DNA from: HGM04593 sp045591315
Lineage (GTDB): Bacteria > Bacteroidota > Bacteroidia > Bacteroidales > Bacteroidaceae
NCBI GenBank assembly: GCA_045591315.1
Contig: JAZNSN010000081.1
Coordinates: 62,001 to 126,000, forward strand
Reading direction: 5' to 3'
DNA length: 64,000 bases
The stretch's first letter is position 1; every line of letters starts with the position of its first letter. The notes below the pieces were generated by a model. It saw only the letters and a list, made by a program, of their open reading frames with translations, was not told the DNA's origin and did not search any database. The translations under genes and the position numbers were made by a program. Shown in pieces: positions 52,861 through 61,105 of the stretch.

Positions 52861-52931
52861 TAGACGTTGAAAAGTCTTTTCGGTTACAAAATTTCAAGAA
52901 AAATGTAACCGTTCGCTATTTGTTGCGTCTA
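52861..52931. promoter_or_regulatory. back-to-back ECF sigma promoters
   Basis: On the + strand TGTAACC (52904-52910), 15 bases, CGTCTA (52926-52931). On the minus strand TGTAACC (52882-52888), 15 bases (52867-52881), CGTCTA (52861-52866). Both have the ECF form: an AAC-type -35 and a CGTC-type -10. The two -35 elements face each other as an inverted repeat CGGTTACA/TGTAACCG. One drives the sigma operon, the other the DUF6249 gene. Confidence 0.75.
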
Positions 52932-52975
52932 AATGGTACAATGGACAAATCATTAACCTCTAAATATAATTGATT

Positions 52976-53365
52976 ATGATGGATTTTATTATGATTCCTG
53001 CCGTTATGGGTATTATTGTACTGGGTATTTACAAGTTGTTTGAGCTTTTTGTAAGAAAGAAGGAGCGTCTTATTATCATTGAAAAAATCGGGGATAAACT
53101 GACTCCTGATATGTTGAATCCCAAAATAGAATTTCCTGCACGTATCCCGATTTTTTCTTCAGCGGCATTGAAGTTCGGTTGTCTGTTTATGGGGCTTGGA
53201 ATCGGTATGCTGGTTGCCTTTGCCATTCACTATAACTTTGCATCATTTGTGGAGAGTACTTATTATACTAGAAGTACTGTTTATGGTTCGTGTGTGCTGC
53301 TGTTCGGCGGTATTGGATTAATTACAGCCTTTATTGTTGAATTGAAACTCGGTAAAAAGAGATAA
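52976..53365 (+). CDS. DUF6249-type membrane protein
   Basis: 129 residues from the ATG at 52976; a second ATG follows immediately. Three hydrophobic stretches lie at about 2-22, 60-85 and 98-120. The cytoplasmic loop after the first, RKKERLIIIEKIGDKLTPDM, is a pattern I know from DUF6249 proteins next to ECF sigma genes in Bacteroidota. The function is unknown. The ECF promoter 45 bases upstream marks it as a likely direct target of the sigma factor. Confidence 0.75.
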   Translation: MMDFIMIPAVMGIIVLGIYKLFELFVRKKERLIIIEKIGDKLTPDMLNPKIEFPARIPIFSSAALKFGCLFMGLGIGMLVAFAIHYNFASFVESTYYTRSTVYGSCVLLFGGIGLITAFIVELKLGKKR

Positions 53366-53483
53366 TGGGCTGTAAAAGAATGAGGATGCCAAAAAAAAAT
53401 CGTATCCAAAATTTGGCTATGCCAGTTGCAAAATCGCAAAGTGAACTTTGCATTTAATCAGTTTGTGTTAATATCTGGTGTTG

Positions 53484-53545
53484 CATTCTATAATAAAGAT
53501 GCCGAATCAAGAGTATTTTTGATTCGGCATCTTTATTATAGAATG
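53484..53545. terminator. 27-bp perfect inverted repeat
   Basis: CATTCTATAATAAAGATGCC and the next seven bases are perfectly complementary to 53519-53545, with loop GAGTATTT. It lies between the convergent DUF6249 and DUF4190 genes and most simply acts as a bidirectional terminator. The preceding 118 bases hold only a short hairpin (GCAAAGT/ACTTTGC). Confidence 0.7.
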
Positions 53546-53552
53546 GAATGTA

Positions 53553-53795
53553 TTAAATAAATGCAAATACTGCAGCTGCTACCGTAAATATTAATATTAT
53601 TCCAAGGAGTGACAATACCAAACCGGCAATGGCAAGCCCTCTTGGCTTCCTGAAAATGCCGATGATAGAGAAGATCAATCCAAGAGGCCATAGAATACAG
53701 CAAAGGATACTAAGGAATGGTATGAAACTGAATATGAAATTGATAAGTGCAAGCACAAAACCGGCGGTGCCAAGACCATTAGACTGTTTTTCCAT
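53553..53795 (-). CDS. DUF4190 domain membrane protein
   Basis: 80 residues with two membrane helices (about 10-38 and 47-72). The pattern GTAGFVLALINFIFSF, then LGLIFSIIGIFRKPRGLAIAGLVLSL, is that of DUF4190. The function is unknown. It has its own promoter and stands alone. Confidence 0.8.
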   Translation of the reverse strand: MEKQSNGLGTAGFVLALINFIFSFIPFLSILCCILWPLGLIFSIIGIFRKPRGLAIAGLVLSLLGIILIFTVAAAVFAFI

Positions 53796-53838
53796 AAAAT
53801 GTGTTTTTTGAGTGTTTGTAATAAGTTTTTAATTTTTA

Positions 53839-53873
53839 CAAAAATATACAATTACCCCGGTCGATTAAACAAA
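53839..53873 (-). promoter_or_regulatory. promoter of DUF4190 gene
   Basis: Minus strand: TTTG (53870-53873), 23 bases, TATTTTTG (53839-53846), 43 bases before the ATG. Confidence 0.6.
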
Positions 53874-53924
53874 TTGTGAAAAAAGTGTACAAAAAACTGT
53901 TTTAAGCGTTGTCCATGTCCAACA

Positions 53925-54554
53925 TTACGGTTGTCCTTTATCTGTATTTATTGATTCCTTCAATGTTATCAGTCCCTCCGGGCCCATGTTGAAGAGCAGG
54001 TCGGCAATGCTGAGGTTAGGGATAAATCCGTTCCTCTGGGCAAAGACCTGGTAGTACTCTTTTATGCTGCAGCTGCTCTTTTCAAGTTCTTTAGGCTCTG
54101 CTATGTGCCGCATGTCATTCAGTGTCTCTTCTGCAGTGCTGTCTATTATACGTGTCTCGCGTTCAAGTCCAAGAAGCTCGCAAACGGTGTTGTGCAGTTT
54201 AAGGTTGAAGTCCATGAGAAAGCCGTCACGCTCTTCGTAGAAGTGTGCGAAGTCGTCGGCATAGTAGTCGAAGAACGGGCTCTTGCGGTATGCGCTTACA
54301 ATTGCGTTCCAGTGCCGGTGTCTCCAGTTCCCGTGCTCGCTGATGCGTACATCGCGCATGGCTATGCTGCCGCCGTCATGTACAACGGGTATGGTAAGGT
54401 CCAGCTTGCCGTTCTCTGTCGCTATTACGGCACGGCTCCTGTATGTCTGCTTGACATAAGGCGAGCCGGCATCGAAGAGTATTGCACTGCTGTTGTACAG
54501 CTGTACGTACAACGGCAGCGGAGCAAGATATAACGGATGCGACAGCAGAATCAT
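53925..54554 (-). CDS. WbqC family protein
   Basis: 209 residues from the ATG at 54554 (MILLSHPLYLAPLPLYVQLY), seven bases after the lepB stop; a frame to 54581 would overlap lepB. The family core is visible: FDAGSPYVKQTYRSRAVIATENGKLDLTIPVV and WRHRHWNAIVSAYRKSPFFDYYADD. WbqC proteins occur in some O-antigen and other clusters, but the reaction is not established. In Bacteroidales the gene commonly follows lepB, so it may act in envelope biology. Confidence 0.85.
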   Translation of the reverse strand: MILLSHPLYLAPLPLYVQLYNSSAILFDAGSPYVKQTYRSRAVIATENGKLDLTIPVVHDGGSIAMRDVRISEHGNWRHRHWNAIVSAYRKSPFFDYYADDFAHFYEERDGFLMDFNLKLHNTVCELLGLERETRIIDSTAEETLNDMRHIAEPKELEKSSCSIKEYYQVFAQRNGFIPNLSIADLLFNMGPEGLITLKESINTDKGQP

Positions 54555-54561
54555 GGCATTG

Positions 54562-56004
54562 TCAGTCGAAACTGTTGACACTGCGGAAGAGACGCTCCCA
54601 GCGTATCTTGCCGTCGAACCAGCCGAGGTCTTTGTCGAGTGAGAGCCATACGAAAAGTGCCTTGCCCACTATGTGGTCTTCGGGAACAAATCCCCAACAA
54701 CGCGAGTCGGCACTGTTGTGACGGTTGTCGCCCATCATCCAGTAGTAGTCCATCTTGAATGTGTAGCTGTCGCTCTCTTTGCCGTTGATGAATATCTTTC
54801 CGTCCTTTATCTCAAGAGAGTTGCCTTCGTATGCTGTTATAGGGCGTTCATAGACTGCGATGTTGTCCATGTCGAGCTTTATGCTTTCGCCTCTTTTAGG
54901 AATCCATACCGGGCCGTAGTTGTCAACGGTCCAGCCCTTGTTGCCGTTGAGCGGATAGATGCCTTGTGTGTAGTCGTTGTCGGCAATGCTTATGCTCTTT
55001 ACAAGACGTTTGTTGTTCTTGAGCTTCTCGTAGCTCTCCTGAGTGAGGGGCAGCTGGCCTGTCTGGTACAGCAGGTTGAGGTCCTCTACGCTTATGCCAA
55101 GCTCGCGTCGCATCCATTCCGGTATGGTCTGTGTCAGTTCTACCTTGTAGCTGAACTGTACATTTGATGGCTGCTCAACTGGCTTGCCGTCGATATATAC
55201 TACTCTGTCCTTTATCTCAAGTGTGTTGCCCGGCAATCCCAAACAACGCTTTACATAGTTCTCGCGGCGGTCAACAGGACGGTGCGTAATCTCTCCGAAA
55301 ATATGAGGGTTCCTCTTTATGTATTCCAGGCCGGCATCGTAGTATGCCTTGTAGTTCCTGTATATCTCTTCGGGTGTTGAAGCTGTGTCTATAGGCATTG
55401 TCTCGCCAAGTTCCGACATTCCGTAATGGTAGCATAGCGCATGGAAGTCTATTACGTCGGGATTGCTTGTGGCTACATCGCCTGCAGGGTAGTTGAACAC
55501 TACGATATCTCCGCGCTCAATCTCCTCCAGACCCTGAACACGCTCGTAATCCCACTGGATAGCTTCGCTGTAGCTCTTTCCTCCGGTAGGCAGTGTGTGC
55601 TGTGTGAGCGGCATGCTCAACGGGGTGTGCGGCTTGCGAGGTCCGTAGTTCACCTTGCTTACAAAGAGATAGTCGCCTACAAGCAGCGATTTCTCAAGCG
55701 ATGATGTCGGTATGACATAGTTCTGGAAAAAGAACTGGTGAACGAAATATACTGCCACCAATGCAAATACAATGGCATCGACCCAGCTCATGATTTTCTT
55801 GAAGAAGGTATTGTTCGACTTCTTCCACCATCCCCAAGGAATGAACTTTGTTGTATAGTTGTCTATTATGAACGGTATGACAATAATTCCCATCCAGCTC
55901 TTTACCCAGAAGAGGAACAGGATGTACAGTACAAGAACTATGATGAACTTTATAAGTACTTTCCTTGTCATCTTTACGTTGCGTCCTAAAAGATTGAATT
56001 CCAT
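54562..56004 (-). CDS. lepB: signal peptidase I
   Basis: 480 residues, S26 family, long Bacteroidota form. Two N-terminal hydrophobic regions (about 15-48 and 72-92) anchor it. The catalytic serine is in IPTSSLEKSLLVGDYLF (Ser102) and the general-base lysine in ENYVKRCLGLPGN (Lys252). The MGDNRHNSADSRCWGFVPEDHIVGKA box closes the fold. A long insertion between the serine and lysine boxes, and another after the lysine box, explain the extra length. It cleaves signal peptides of exported proteins. It lies between dapB (62 bases upstream) and the wbqC-like gene. Confidence 0.95.
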   Translation of the reverse strand: MEFNLLGRNVKMTRKVLIKFIIVLVLYILFLFWVKSWMGIIVIPFIIDNYTTKFIPWGWWKKSNNTFFKKIMSWVDAIVFALVAVYFVHQFFFQNYVIPTSSLEKSLLVGDYLFVSKVNYGPRKPHTPLSMPLTQHTLPTGGKSYSEAIQWDYERVQGLEEIERGDIVVFNYPAGDVATSNPDVIDFHALCYHYGMSELGETMPIDTASTPEEIYRNYKAYYDAGLEYIKRNPHIFGEITHRPVDRRENYVKRCLGLPGNTLEIKDRVVYIDGKPVEQPSNVQFSYKVELTQTIPEWMRRELGISVEDLNLLYQTGQLPLTQESYEKLKNNKRLVKSISIADNDYTQGIYPLNGNKGWTVDNYGPVWIPKRGESIKLDMDNIAVYERPITAYEGNSLEIKDGKIFINGKESDSYTFKMDYYWMMGDNRHNSADSRCWGFVPEDHIVGKALFVWLSLDKDLGWFDGKIRWERLFRSVNSFD

Positions 56005-56066
56005 CAGATATCTGTTTTATTGTTTTTGTTGGGTTTGTCTTCTTTGTGCGATGCCGGCAGCTTGAA

Positions 56067-56825
56067 TCAGAAATCGAGAAGGTTGCTCATGCCGAGCATG
56101 CCTTCGTGCTCCTTTGCGTATTCTGCTGCAATCACTGCGCCCAATGCAAAGCCGTTGCGGTTGTGCGCGTCGTGGGTGATTGTTATGGTATCGGTGTCAT
56201 AATCGTCGTATATGATGCTGTGAATGCCGGGGACTTCGTCGCGGCGTATTGCATCAATCTTAATCTCAGAGGCTTTTGGGGTGTTGCCTTTGGTTACTGT
56301 GCCGTCGGGGTTAGTGAGGTCGCCCATCACCCAGTTCTTCTTGTACGAAATGTTCTCGATAATACCCTCTGCAAGGGTTATCGCTGTGCCGCTGGGTGCG
56401 TCGAGCTTGTGGATGTGATGGGTCTCTTCAATCTTGACTTTGTAGTTGTCGAAGTTGTTCATTATCCTTGCAAGGTACTTGTTCACTGCCGAGAATATTG
56501 CTACGCCAAGGCTGAAGTTGCTTGACCAGAAGAGTGTCTTGCCCTCTTTTTCGCACTTCTCACGCATTTCTGCCTCGTGCTGGTGGAACCAGCCGGTGCT
56601 TCCGCTGACAACCTTGACACCTGCCTCCATAGCCTTTATGCAGTTGTCGTACGCTACAGCCGGAGCTGTGAACTCAATGGCAACATCGGCACTGGCAAAG
56701 GCCTCGCCTTTCATGTCGTCGCGGTTGTCGATGTCGATTATTGAAACAATCTCATGTCCTCTCTCAATGGCAATCCTCTCAATGGTCTTGCCCATCTTTC
56801 CGTATCCGATAAGTGCAATTTTCAT
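56067..56825 (-). CDS. dapB: 4-hydroxy-tetrahydrodipicolinate reductase
   Basis: 252 residues, NAD(P)-linked step of the diaminopimelate/lysine pathway. Nucleotide-binding IALIGYGKMGK at the N-terminus; GSTGW near residue 80; active-site ETHHIHKLDAPSGTAITLAEGI with the catalytic His and Lys. It is the first gene of a dapB - lepB - wbqC-like operon. Confidence 0.95.
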   Translation of the reverse strand: MKIALIGYGKMGKTIERIAIERGHEIVSIIDIDNRDDMKGEAFASADVAIEFTAPAVAYDNCIKAMEAGVKVVSGSTGWFHQHEAEMREKCEKEGKTLFWSSNFSLGVAIFSAVNKYLARIMNNFDNYKVKIEETHHIHKLDAPSGTAITLAEGIIENISYKKNWVMGDLTNPDGTVTKGNTPKASEIKIDAIRRDEVPGIHSIIYDDYDTDTITITHDAHNRNGFALGAVIAAEYAKEHEGMLGMSNLLDF

Positions 56826-56846
56826 CTTCTTGTATATATTTTGGCG

Positions 56847-56854
56847 CGAAGATA
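56847..56854 (-). promoter_or_regulatory. -7-like box (TATCTTCG) upstream of dapB
   Basis: Minus-strand TATCTTCG, 21 bases before the dapB ATG; one base from TAnnTTTG. Confidence 0.35.
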
Positions 56855-56894
56855 AGGAAAATTTTACTATAAAAGATTAATTTAATTATAAATA

Positions 56895-56928
56895 ACAATG
56901 CAGGCACCCATACGGATGCCTGCATTGT
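56895..56928 (-). terminator. terminator after acyltransferase gene
   Basis: ACAATGCAGGCA pairs with TGCCTGCATTGT (12 bp), followed on the minus strand by an AT-rich tail (TATTTATAATTAAATT). It lies 20 bases after the acyltransferase stop. Confidence 0.75.
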
Positions 56929-56948
56929 ATATCTGTGGTTTGTCTGAT

Positions 56949-58118
56949 TTATCTCTTTATGAACTTATTGCCTAACCAGCGGCGTACGGGTTCGTCGTAT
57001 AGCTTGAGGCAAGCCAATGCGAGGAGTATGCTTGAAGCGACAACCAATAGGGCTGTTGGCCAGCACTCTTCCAACGTGTAGTATCTCTTTTCGATAAGCC
57101 ATGCGTAGAAGATGTACATAATGGGGTAGTGTACTATGTACAACGGGTATGACAGGTCGCCGAGCAACTTGTTGGCCTTGTGCGTGATTTTGCCGTTACT
57201 GTTGCCGCATGCTCCCAACCACACGACAAACGGGAATATGAACGCTATGCAAACGAATTCGTACAGGCTGTTGAGGCTTATCTCACCGCAAGGCTTGATG
57301 TATGGCACGGCGAAGAGAACGATAAGGATAATGCTGCAAATCCAGAATGCTCCTCTTGTCTTGCGCGGCTTGAATGTGCGTGCTAACAACATACCCATGC
57401 TAAAGGGGAAGAGCATGCGTACAAGGCCGCCCCAGAAGTTGACTTCGTCAATGGTCCAGCCTACGCCAATCATGTCATATCCCGATATGTCGCCGATGAA
57501 GAACCATGCGTGCACTATACCTAAAAGCAGAGTGAATGCCGCAAGTATCTTTGTAGAGAAGCGACGTATAATGAGTGCGTAAAGTATATTGCCGATGTAT
57601 TCGAAGAAAAGCGACCATCCCGGTCCGTTGAGCGGAAACATCTCGCCGTTTCCGCGTACCTCATAAGGCAAGCCCGGTATAGCCGGAATCATGAACATTG
57701 TCAGCAGCAGTGCTGTCATCACCCAGCCTGCAGGTGCCGTCGTGCCGTCCCAACGTTCGAAGCCTACGAAAGCAAAGGCCAGGAATCCTATAACGGCACC
57801 CATTATCAGCATGGGGTGCAGGCGTATGAGACGGCGTTTGAAGAACTGCCATGTGTTCATGCTTTTCCAGCGGCTGTCGTAGGCATAGCTTATTACGAAG
57901 CCCGAAAGGATGAAGAAGAAGTCAACGGCTATATGCCCGTGGTTCAGCGTGGTTATTATTCCGTCTCCGTCACCGTTTGTCACTTCGGCGAAAGAGAATC
58001 CCTCGAATATGTGGTAGAAAAGTACCAGTATCGCAGCTACGCCACGCAGCCCGTCAAGGAGTTCGTAATGCGGTTTCGTATCGGCAAAACCTGCCGATGA
58101 AAAAGAGCTTTTTTGCAT
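56949..58118 (-). CDS. acyltransferase family 3 (OafA/YrhL-like)
   Basis: 389 residues with about ten membrane helices. The family start YELLDGLRGVAAILVLFYHIFEGF has the conserved Arg and His; IAVDFFFILSGFVISYAY follows, with RRLIRLHPMLIMG next. Such enzymes O-acetylate (or otherwise acylate) surface sugars at the inner membrane. The target is unknown, and no polysaccharide genes adjoin it. Confidence 0.9.
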   Translation of the reverse strand: MQKSSFSSAGFADTKPHYELLDGLRGVAAILVLFYHIFEGFSFAEVTNGDGDGIITTLNHGHIAVDFFFILSGFVISYAYDSRWKSMNTWQFFKRRLIRLHPMLIMGAVIGFLAFAFVGFERWDGTTAPAGWVMTALLLTMFMIPAIPGLPYEVRGNGEMFPLNGPGWSLFFEYIGNILYALIIRRFSTKILAAFTLLLGIVHAWFFIGDISGYDMIGVGWTIDEVNFWGGLVRMLFPFSMGMLLARTFKPRKTRGAFWICSIILIVLFAVPYIKPCGEISLNSLYEFVCIAFIFPFVVWLGACGNSNGKITHKANKLLGDLSYPLYIVHYPIMYIFYAWLIEKRYYTLEECWPTALLVVASSILLALACLKLYDEPVRRWLGNKFIKR

Positions 58119-58150
58119 ATCGTATTATATTGGTTCCAATCTCTTGTCTG

Positions 58151-58158
58151 CAAAGATA
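58151..58158 (-). promoter_or_regulatory. -7 box upstream of acyltransferase
   Basis: Minus-strand TATCTTTG, 32 bases before the ATG. No TTTG at the expected distance. Confidence 0.4.
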
Positions 58159-58198
58159 TCAATGCGTTGTGTGCATTTCTTTGCTTTTGGGCAAAAAA

Positions 58199-58762
58199 TC
58201 ACTTTTCACTCCTTATTCTGCTCAATGTGTATATGCTTATTCCCAAAAATTCTGCCACATATTTCAACTTTACCCTGTTGAGCAATCCGGGATAATGTTC
58301 CAGGAATCGTGCATATCTCTCTTTGGGCGGCAGCTGAAGCCTTTCGACAAACAGAATACTCAACAGGATGTTGCATTCCTGATGGATTATTCTACCCCAA
58401 TTGGCAATGTCGATATGTTTCTCGTAGAGGTTGTTCAGTTCATCAATCGGTATTGTATAGATAATGCAGTCGGTTACAGTTTCTATGCTTTCCAGTGATG
58501 GAGTGTTATGGTAGAGAGGGTACATGCCGAAAGTTATGTCGCCCTCCATGCTAAACCATGTGGTTGTGTCTGTTCCGTCCTTGTGAAAAATAGAGCGCGT
58601 GACCCCCTCTTCGATGAAATATACGTTACGGTCAATATTTCCGGCACGGACCAGCATCGTGTTTTTTGGGCAGTGTGCTACCGACATCTTTTCCAGCATA
58701 GCCTGGAGTGCTTTGTCGCTCACCGGGTAGTGTTTTCTTATCTTAGCCGTAACGTTCTTCAT
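58199..58762 (-). CDS. Crp/Fnr-type transcriptional regulator
   Basis: 187 residues. The N-terminal cyclic-nucleotide-binding-type barrel (about 15-120) shows NTMLVRAGNIDRNVYFIEEG and FGMYPLYHN. A dimer helix and a short helix-turn-helix (about 150-187) follow, ending LKYVAEFLGISIYTLSRIRSEK (written here only as the end motif). There are no cysteines of an Fnr cluster. The effector is unknown. It lies 80 bases upstream of the acyltransferase gene on the same strand, but the latter has its own -7 box. Confidence 0.87.
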   Translation of the reverse strand: MKNVTAKIRKHYPVSDKALQAMLEKMSVAHCPKNTMLVRAGNIDRNVYFIEEGVTRSIFHKDGTDTTTWFSMEGDITFGMYPLYHNTPSLESIETVTDCIIYTIPIDELNNLYEKHIDIANWGRIIHQECNILLSILFVERLQLPPKERYARFLEHYPGLLNRVKLKYVAEFLGISIYTLSRIRSEK

Positions 58763-58781
58763 TATGTACTGTTTCTCTTTG

Positions 58782-58789
58782 CGAAGTTA
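58782..58789 (-). promoter_or_regulatory. -7-like box (TAACTTCG) upstream of Crp/Fnr gene
   Basis: Minus-strand TAACTTCG, 19 bases before the ATG; TAnnTTCG variant. Confidence 0.3.
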
Positions 58790-58913
58790 ATGCTTTTTAC
58801 CGAATATCCAACAGCAGAGGTTTTCCTGTTGCTTCTGTACACTGCCGGGTACTTATTTCTGCTCCACAAGTGATTATTCTCGCGTGCATGCGCGTTAATC
58901 GGAATAAAATAAT

Positions 58914-58921
58914 TACTTTTG
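58914..58921 (+). promoter_or_regulatory. -7 box upstream of metG
   Basis: TACTTTTG ends 48 bases before the metG ATG. The usual TTTG about 20 bases upstream is replaced by GC-rich sequence (CGCGTGCATGCGCG). Confidence 0.45.
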
Positions 58922-58969
58922 TAAATTGAATCTGGACTTCGGAAACAAAACAGAAAACAATACAATATC

Positions 58970-61027
58970 ATGGAAAAGAAATTCAAAAGAACACTTGTGA
59001 CATCGGCCTTGCCATACGCAAACGGCCCTGTTCATATCGGCCACCTTGCCGGAGTTTATGTTCCGGCCGACATCTATGTGCGTTACTTGCGCCTTAAGGG
59101 CGAGGATGTCCTCTTCATCGGAGGCAGCGACGAGCATGGTGTACCTGTTACACAGCGCGCCCGCAAGGAGGGTATTACGCCGCAGGATGTGGTGGACCGT
59201 TATCATAATATCATAAAGGAGAGTTTTGAGGGATTCGGCATTTCATTCGATGTATATAGCCGTACGACGTCTGAAACACATCACAAGTTTGCTTCGGAAT
59301 TCTTCCGCAAGCTATATGATGACGGAAAACTCGTGGAACAGACTTCGAAGCAGTTCTACGATGTGAAGAACGGGAAGTTCCTTACCGACCGCGATGTTGT
59401 GGGCGAGTGCCCATACTGTCATAAGCAGGCTTATGGAAACCAGTGCGAGGAGGGATGCGGCCGTGCGCTGGAACCGACAGAACTTATCAATCCTCGTTCA
59501 AAGGAGACCGGTGAGGCTCCGGTGCTTAAGGAGACAAAGAACTGGTATCTGCCGCTCAATGAATACCAGCAGTGGCTGAAGGAGTGGATTCTTGAGAACC
59601 ACAAGGAGTGGCGTCCCAATGTATATGGCCAGTGCAAGAGCTGGCTCGATATGGACCTGCAGCCCCGCGCTATGACACGCGACCTTGATTGGGGAATTCC
59701 AGTGCCCGTGGAGGGTGCCGACGGCAAGGTTCTCTATGTGTGGTTCGATGCCCCTATCGGATATATCTCAAATACAAAGGAATTGTGTGACAGGGAACCC
59801 GAAAAGCACGGTTCATGGGAACAGTGGTGGCAGAGTGAGGATACACGCCTTGTGCATTTCATCGGCAAGGATAACATCGTGTTCCACTGTATTATCTTCC
59901 CGGTAATGATGAAGGCTCACGGCAAGTATGTGATGCCCGACAATGTGCCGAGCAACGAGTTCCTGAACCTTGAGGATGACAAGATCTCCACATCGCGCAA
60001 CTGGGCTGTATGGCTCAATGAGTATCTTGTAGATTTCCCTGGCAAGCAGGATGTTCTGCGTTATGTTCTTACGGCAAATGCGCCTGAGACGAAGGACAAC
60101 AACTTTACATGGAAGGATTTCCAGGCGCGCAACAACAACGAACTTGTTGCTGTATATGGCAACTTCGTGAACCGTGCGCTAGTGCTTACAAAGAAATATT
60201 TCGAGGGCAAGGTGCCCGTATGCGGAGAACTCACCGATTACGACAAGGCTACGATTGCCGAGTTTGTCGATGTAAAGGGAAAGGTTGAGAACCTTCTCGA
60301 CCAGTACAAGTTCCGTGAAGCACAGAAAGAGGCTATGGAACTTGCACGCATCGGTAACCGTTATCTTGCCGAAACCGAGCCGTGGAAACTTGCCAAGACA
60401 GATATGGGCCGTGTGGCTACAATTCTCAATATCTCCCTGCAGCTTGTGGCAAATCTTTCGATTGTCTTTGAACCGTTCCTGCCGTTCAGCAGCAAGAGAC
60501 TGCGTGAGATGTTGAACCTTGCATCGTTCGAGTGGACAAGCCTCGGCAGCACCTCACTGCTTGCCGAAGGACATGAGCTCGGCGAAGTGGGCCTGCTGTT
60601 CGAAAAGATAGAGGACGATGCGATACAGGCTCAGCTCGACCGTCTTGAGCGTATCAAGAAGGAGAACGATGCTGCCAACTATAAGGCTAATCCAATACGT
60701 CCCGAATGTACTTTCGACGATTTCATGAAGCTCGACCTGCGTGTAGGTACTGTCCTTGAATGCACTAAGGTGCCGAAGGCCGACAAGCTCTTGCAGTTCA
60801 AGATTGACGATGGACTGGAGACATGTACTATCCTTTCGGGAATTGCAAAGCACTTCAATCCCGATGAGCTTGTGGGCAAACAGGTATGCTTCATTGCGAA
60901 CTTGCCACCGCGCACACTCCGTGGAATTGTAAGCGAGGGTATGATTCTCAGTGCAGAGGACAACGAAGGCAAGCTCTCATTGCTTACAGTTAATCCGGCT
61001 GCCAAGCCCGGAAGCGAGATAAAGTAA
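58970..61027 (+). CDS. metG: methionyl-tRNA synthetase
   Basis: 685 residues, class I synthetase. HIGH box ALPYANGPVHIGHLAGVY; four-cysteine zinc knuckle in CPYCHKQAYGNQCEEGCG; the KMSKS equivalent is DKISTSRNW. The anticodon-binding helices (about 400-545) are followed by a linker and a C-terminal tRNA-binding (Trbp111-like) domain, about 580-685, starting TFDDFMKLDLRVGTV and used for dimerisation. It is followed directly by surface-polysaccharide genes. Confidence 0.97.
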   Translation: MEKKFKRTLVTSALPYANGPVHIGHLAGVYVPADIYVRYLRLKGEDVLFIGGSDEHGVPVTQRARKEGITPQDVVDRYHNIIKESFEGFGISFDVYSRTTSETHHKFASEFFRKLYDDGKLVEQTSKQFYDVKNGKFLTDRDVVGECPYCHKQAYGNQCEEGCGRALEPTELINPRSKETGEAPVLKETKNWYLPLNEYQQWLKEWILENHKEWRPNVYGQCKSWLDMDLQPRAMTRDLDWGIPVPVEGADGKVLYVWFDAPIGYISNTKELCDREPEKHGSWEQWWQSEDTRLVHFIGKDNIVFHCIIFPVMMKAHGKYVMPDNVPSNEFLNLEDDKISTSRNWAVWLNEYLVDFPGKQDVLRYVLTANAPETKDNNFTWKDFQARNNNELVAVYGNFVNRALVLTKKYFEGKVPVCGELTDYDKATIAEFVDVKGKVENLLDQYKFREAQKEAMELARIGNRYLAETEPWKLAKTDMGRVATILNISLQLVANLSIVFEPFLPFSSKRLREMLNLASFEWTSLGSTSLLAEGHELGEVGLLFEKIEDDAIQAQLDRLERIKKENDAANYKANPIRPECTFDDFMKLDLRVGTVLECTKVPKADKLLQFKIDDGLETCTILSGIAKHFNPDELVGKQVCFIANLPPRTLRGIVSEGMILSAEDNEGKLSLLTVNPAAKPGSEIK

Positions 61028-61033
61028 TACTCA

Positions 61034-61105
61034 ATGGCCAAGGACGAGAACAGCACCAACCTGAAGCATGCAGTCGCAAAGGGTTTCCTTTGGGCCAAGC
61101 AATAA
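61034..61105 (+). pseudogene. vestigial flippase 5' end
   Basis: A 23-codon frame (MAKDENSTNLKHAVAKGFLW, then AKQ) begins six bases after the metG stop. Residues LKHAVAKGFLW are identical to residues in the N-terminus of the flippase encoded next, but the DNA differs at four silent codon positions within them. It therefore looks like the stump of a diverged paralog rather than a fresh duplication. Its TAA overlaps the flippase ATG (TAATG at 61103-61107), so it may now serve as a coupled leader. Confidence 0.55.
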
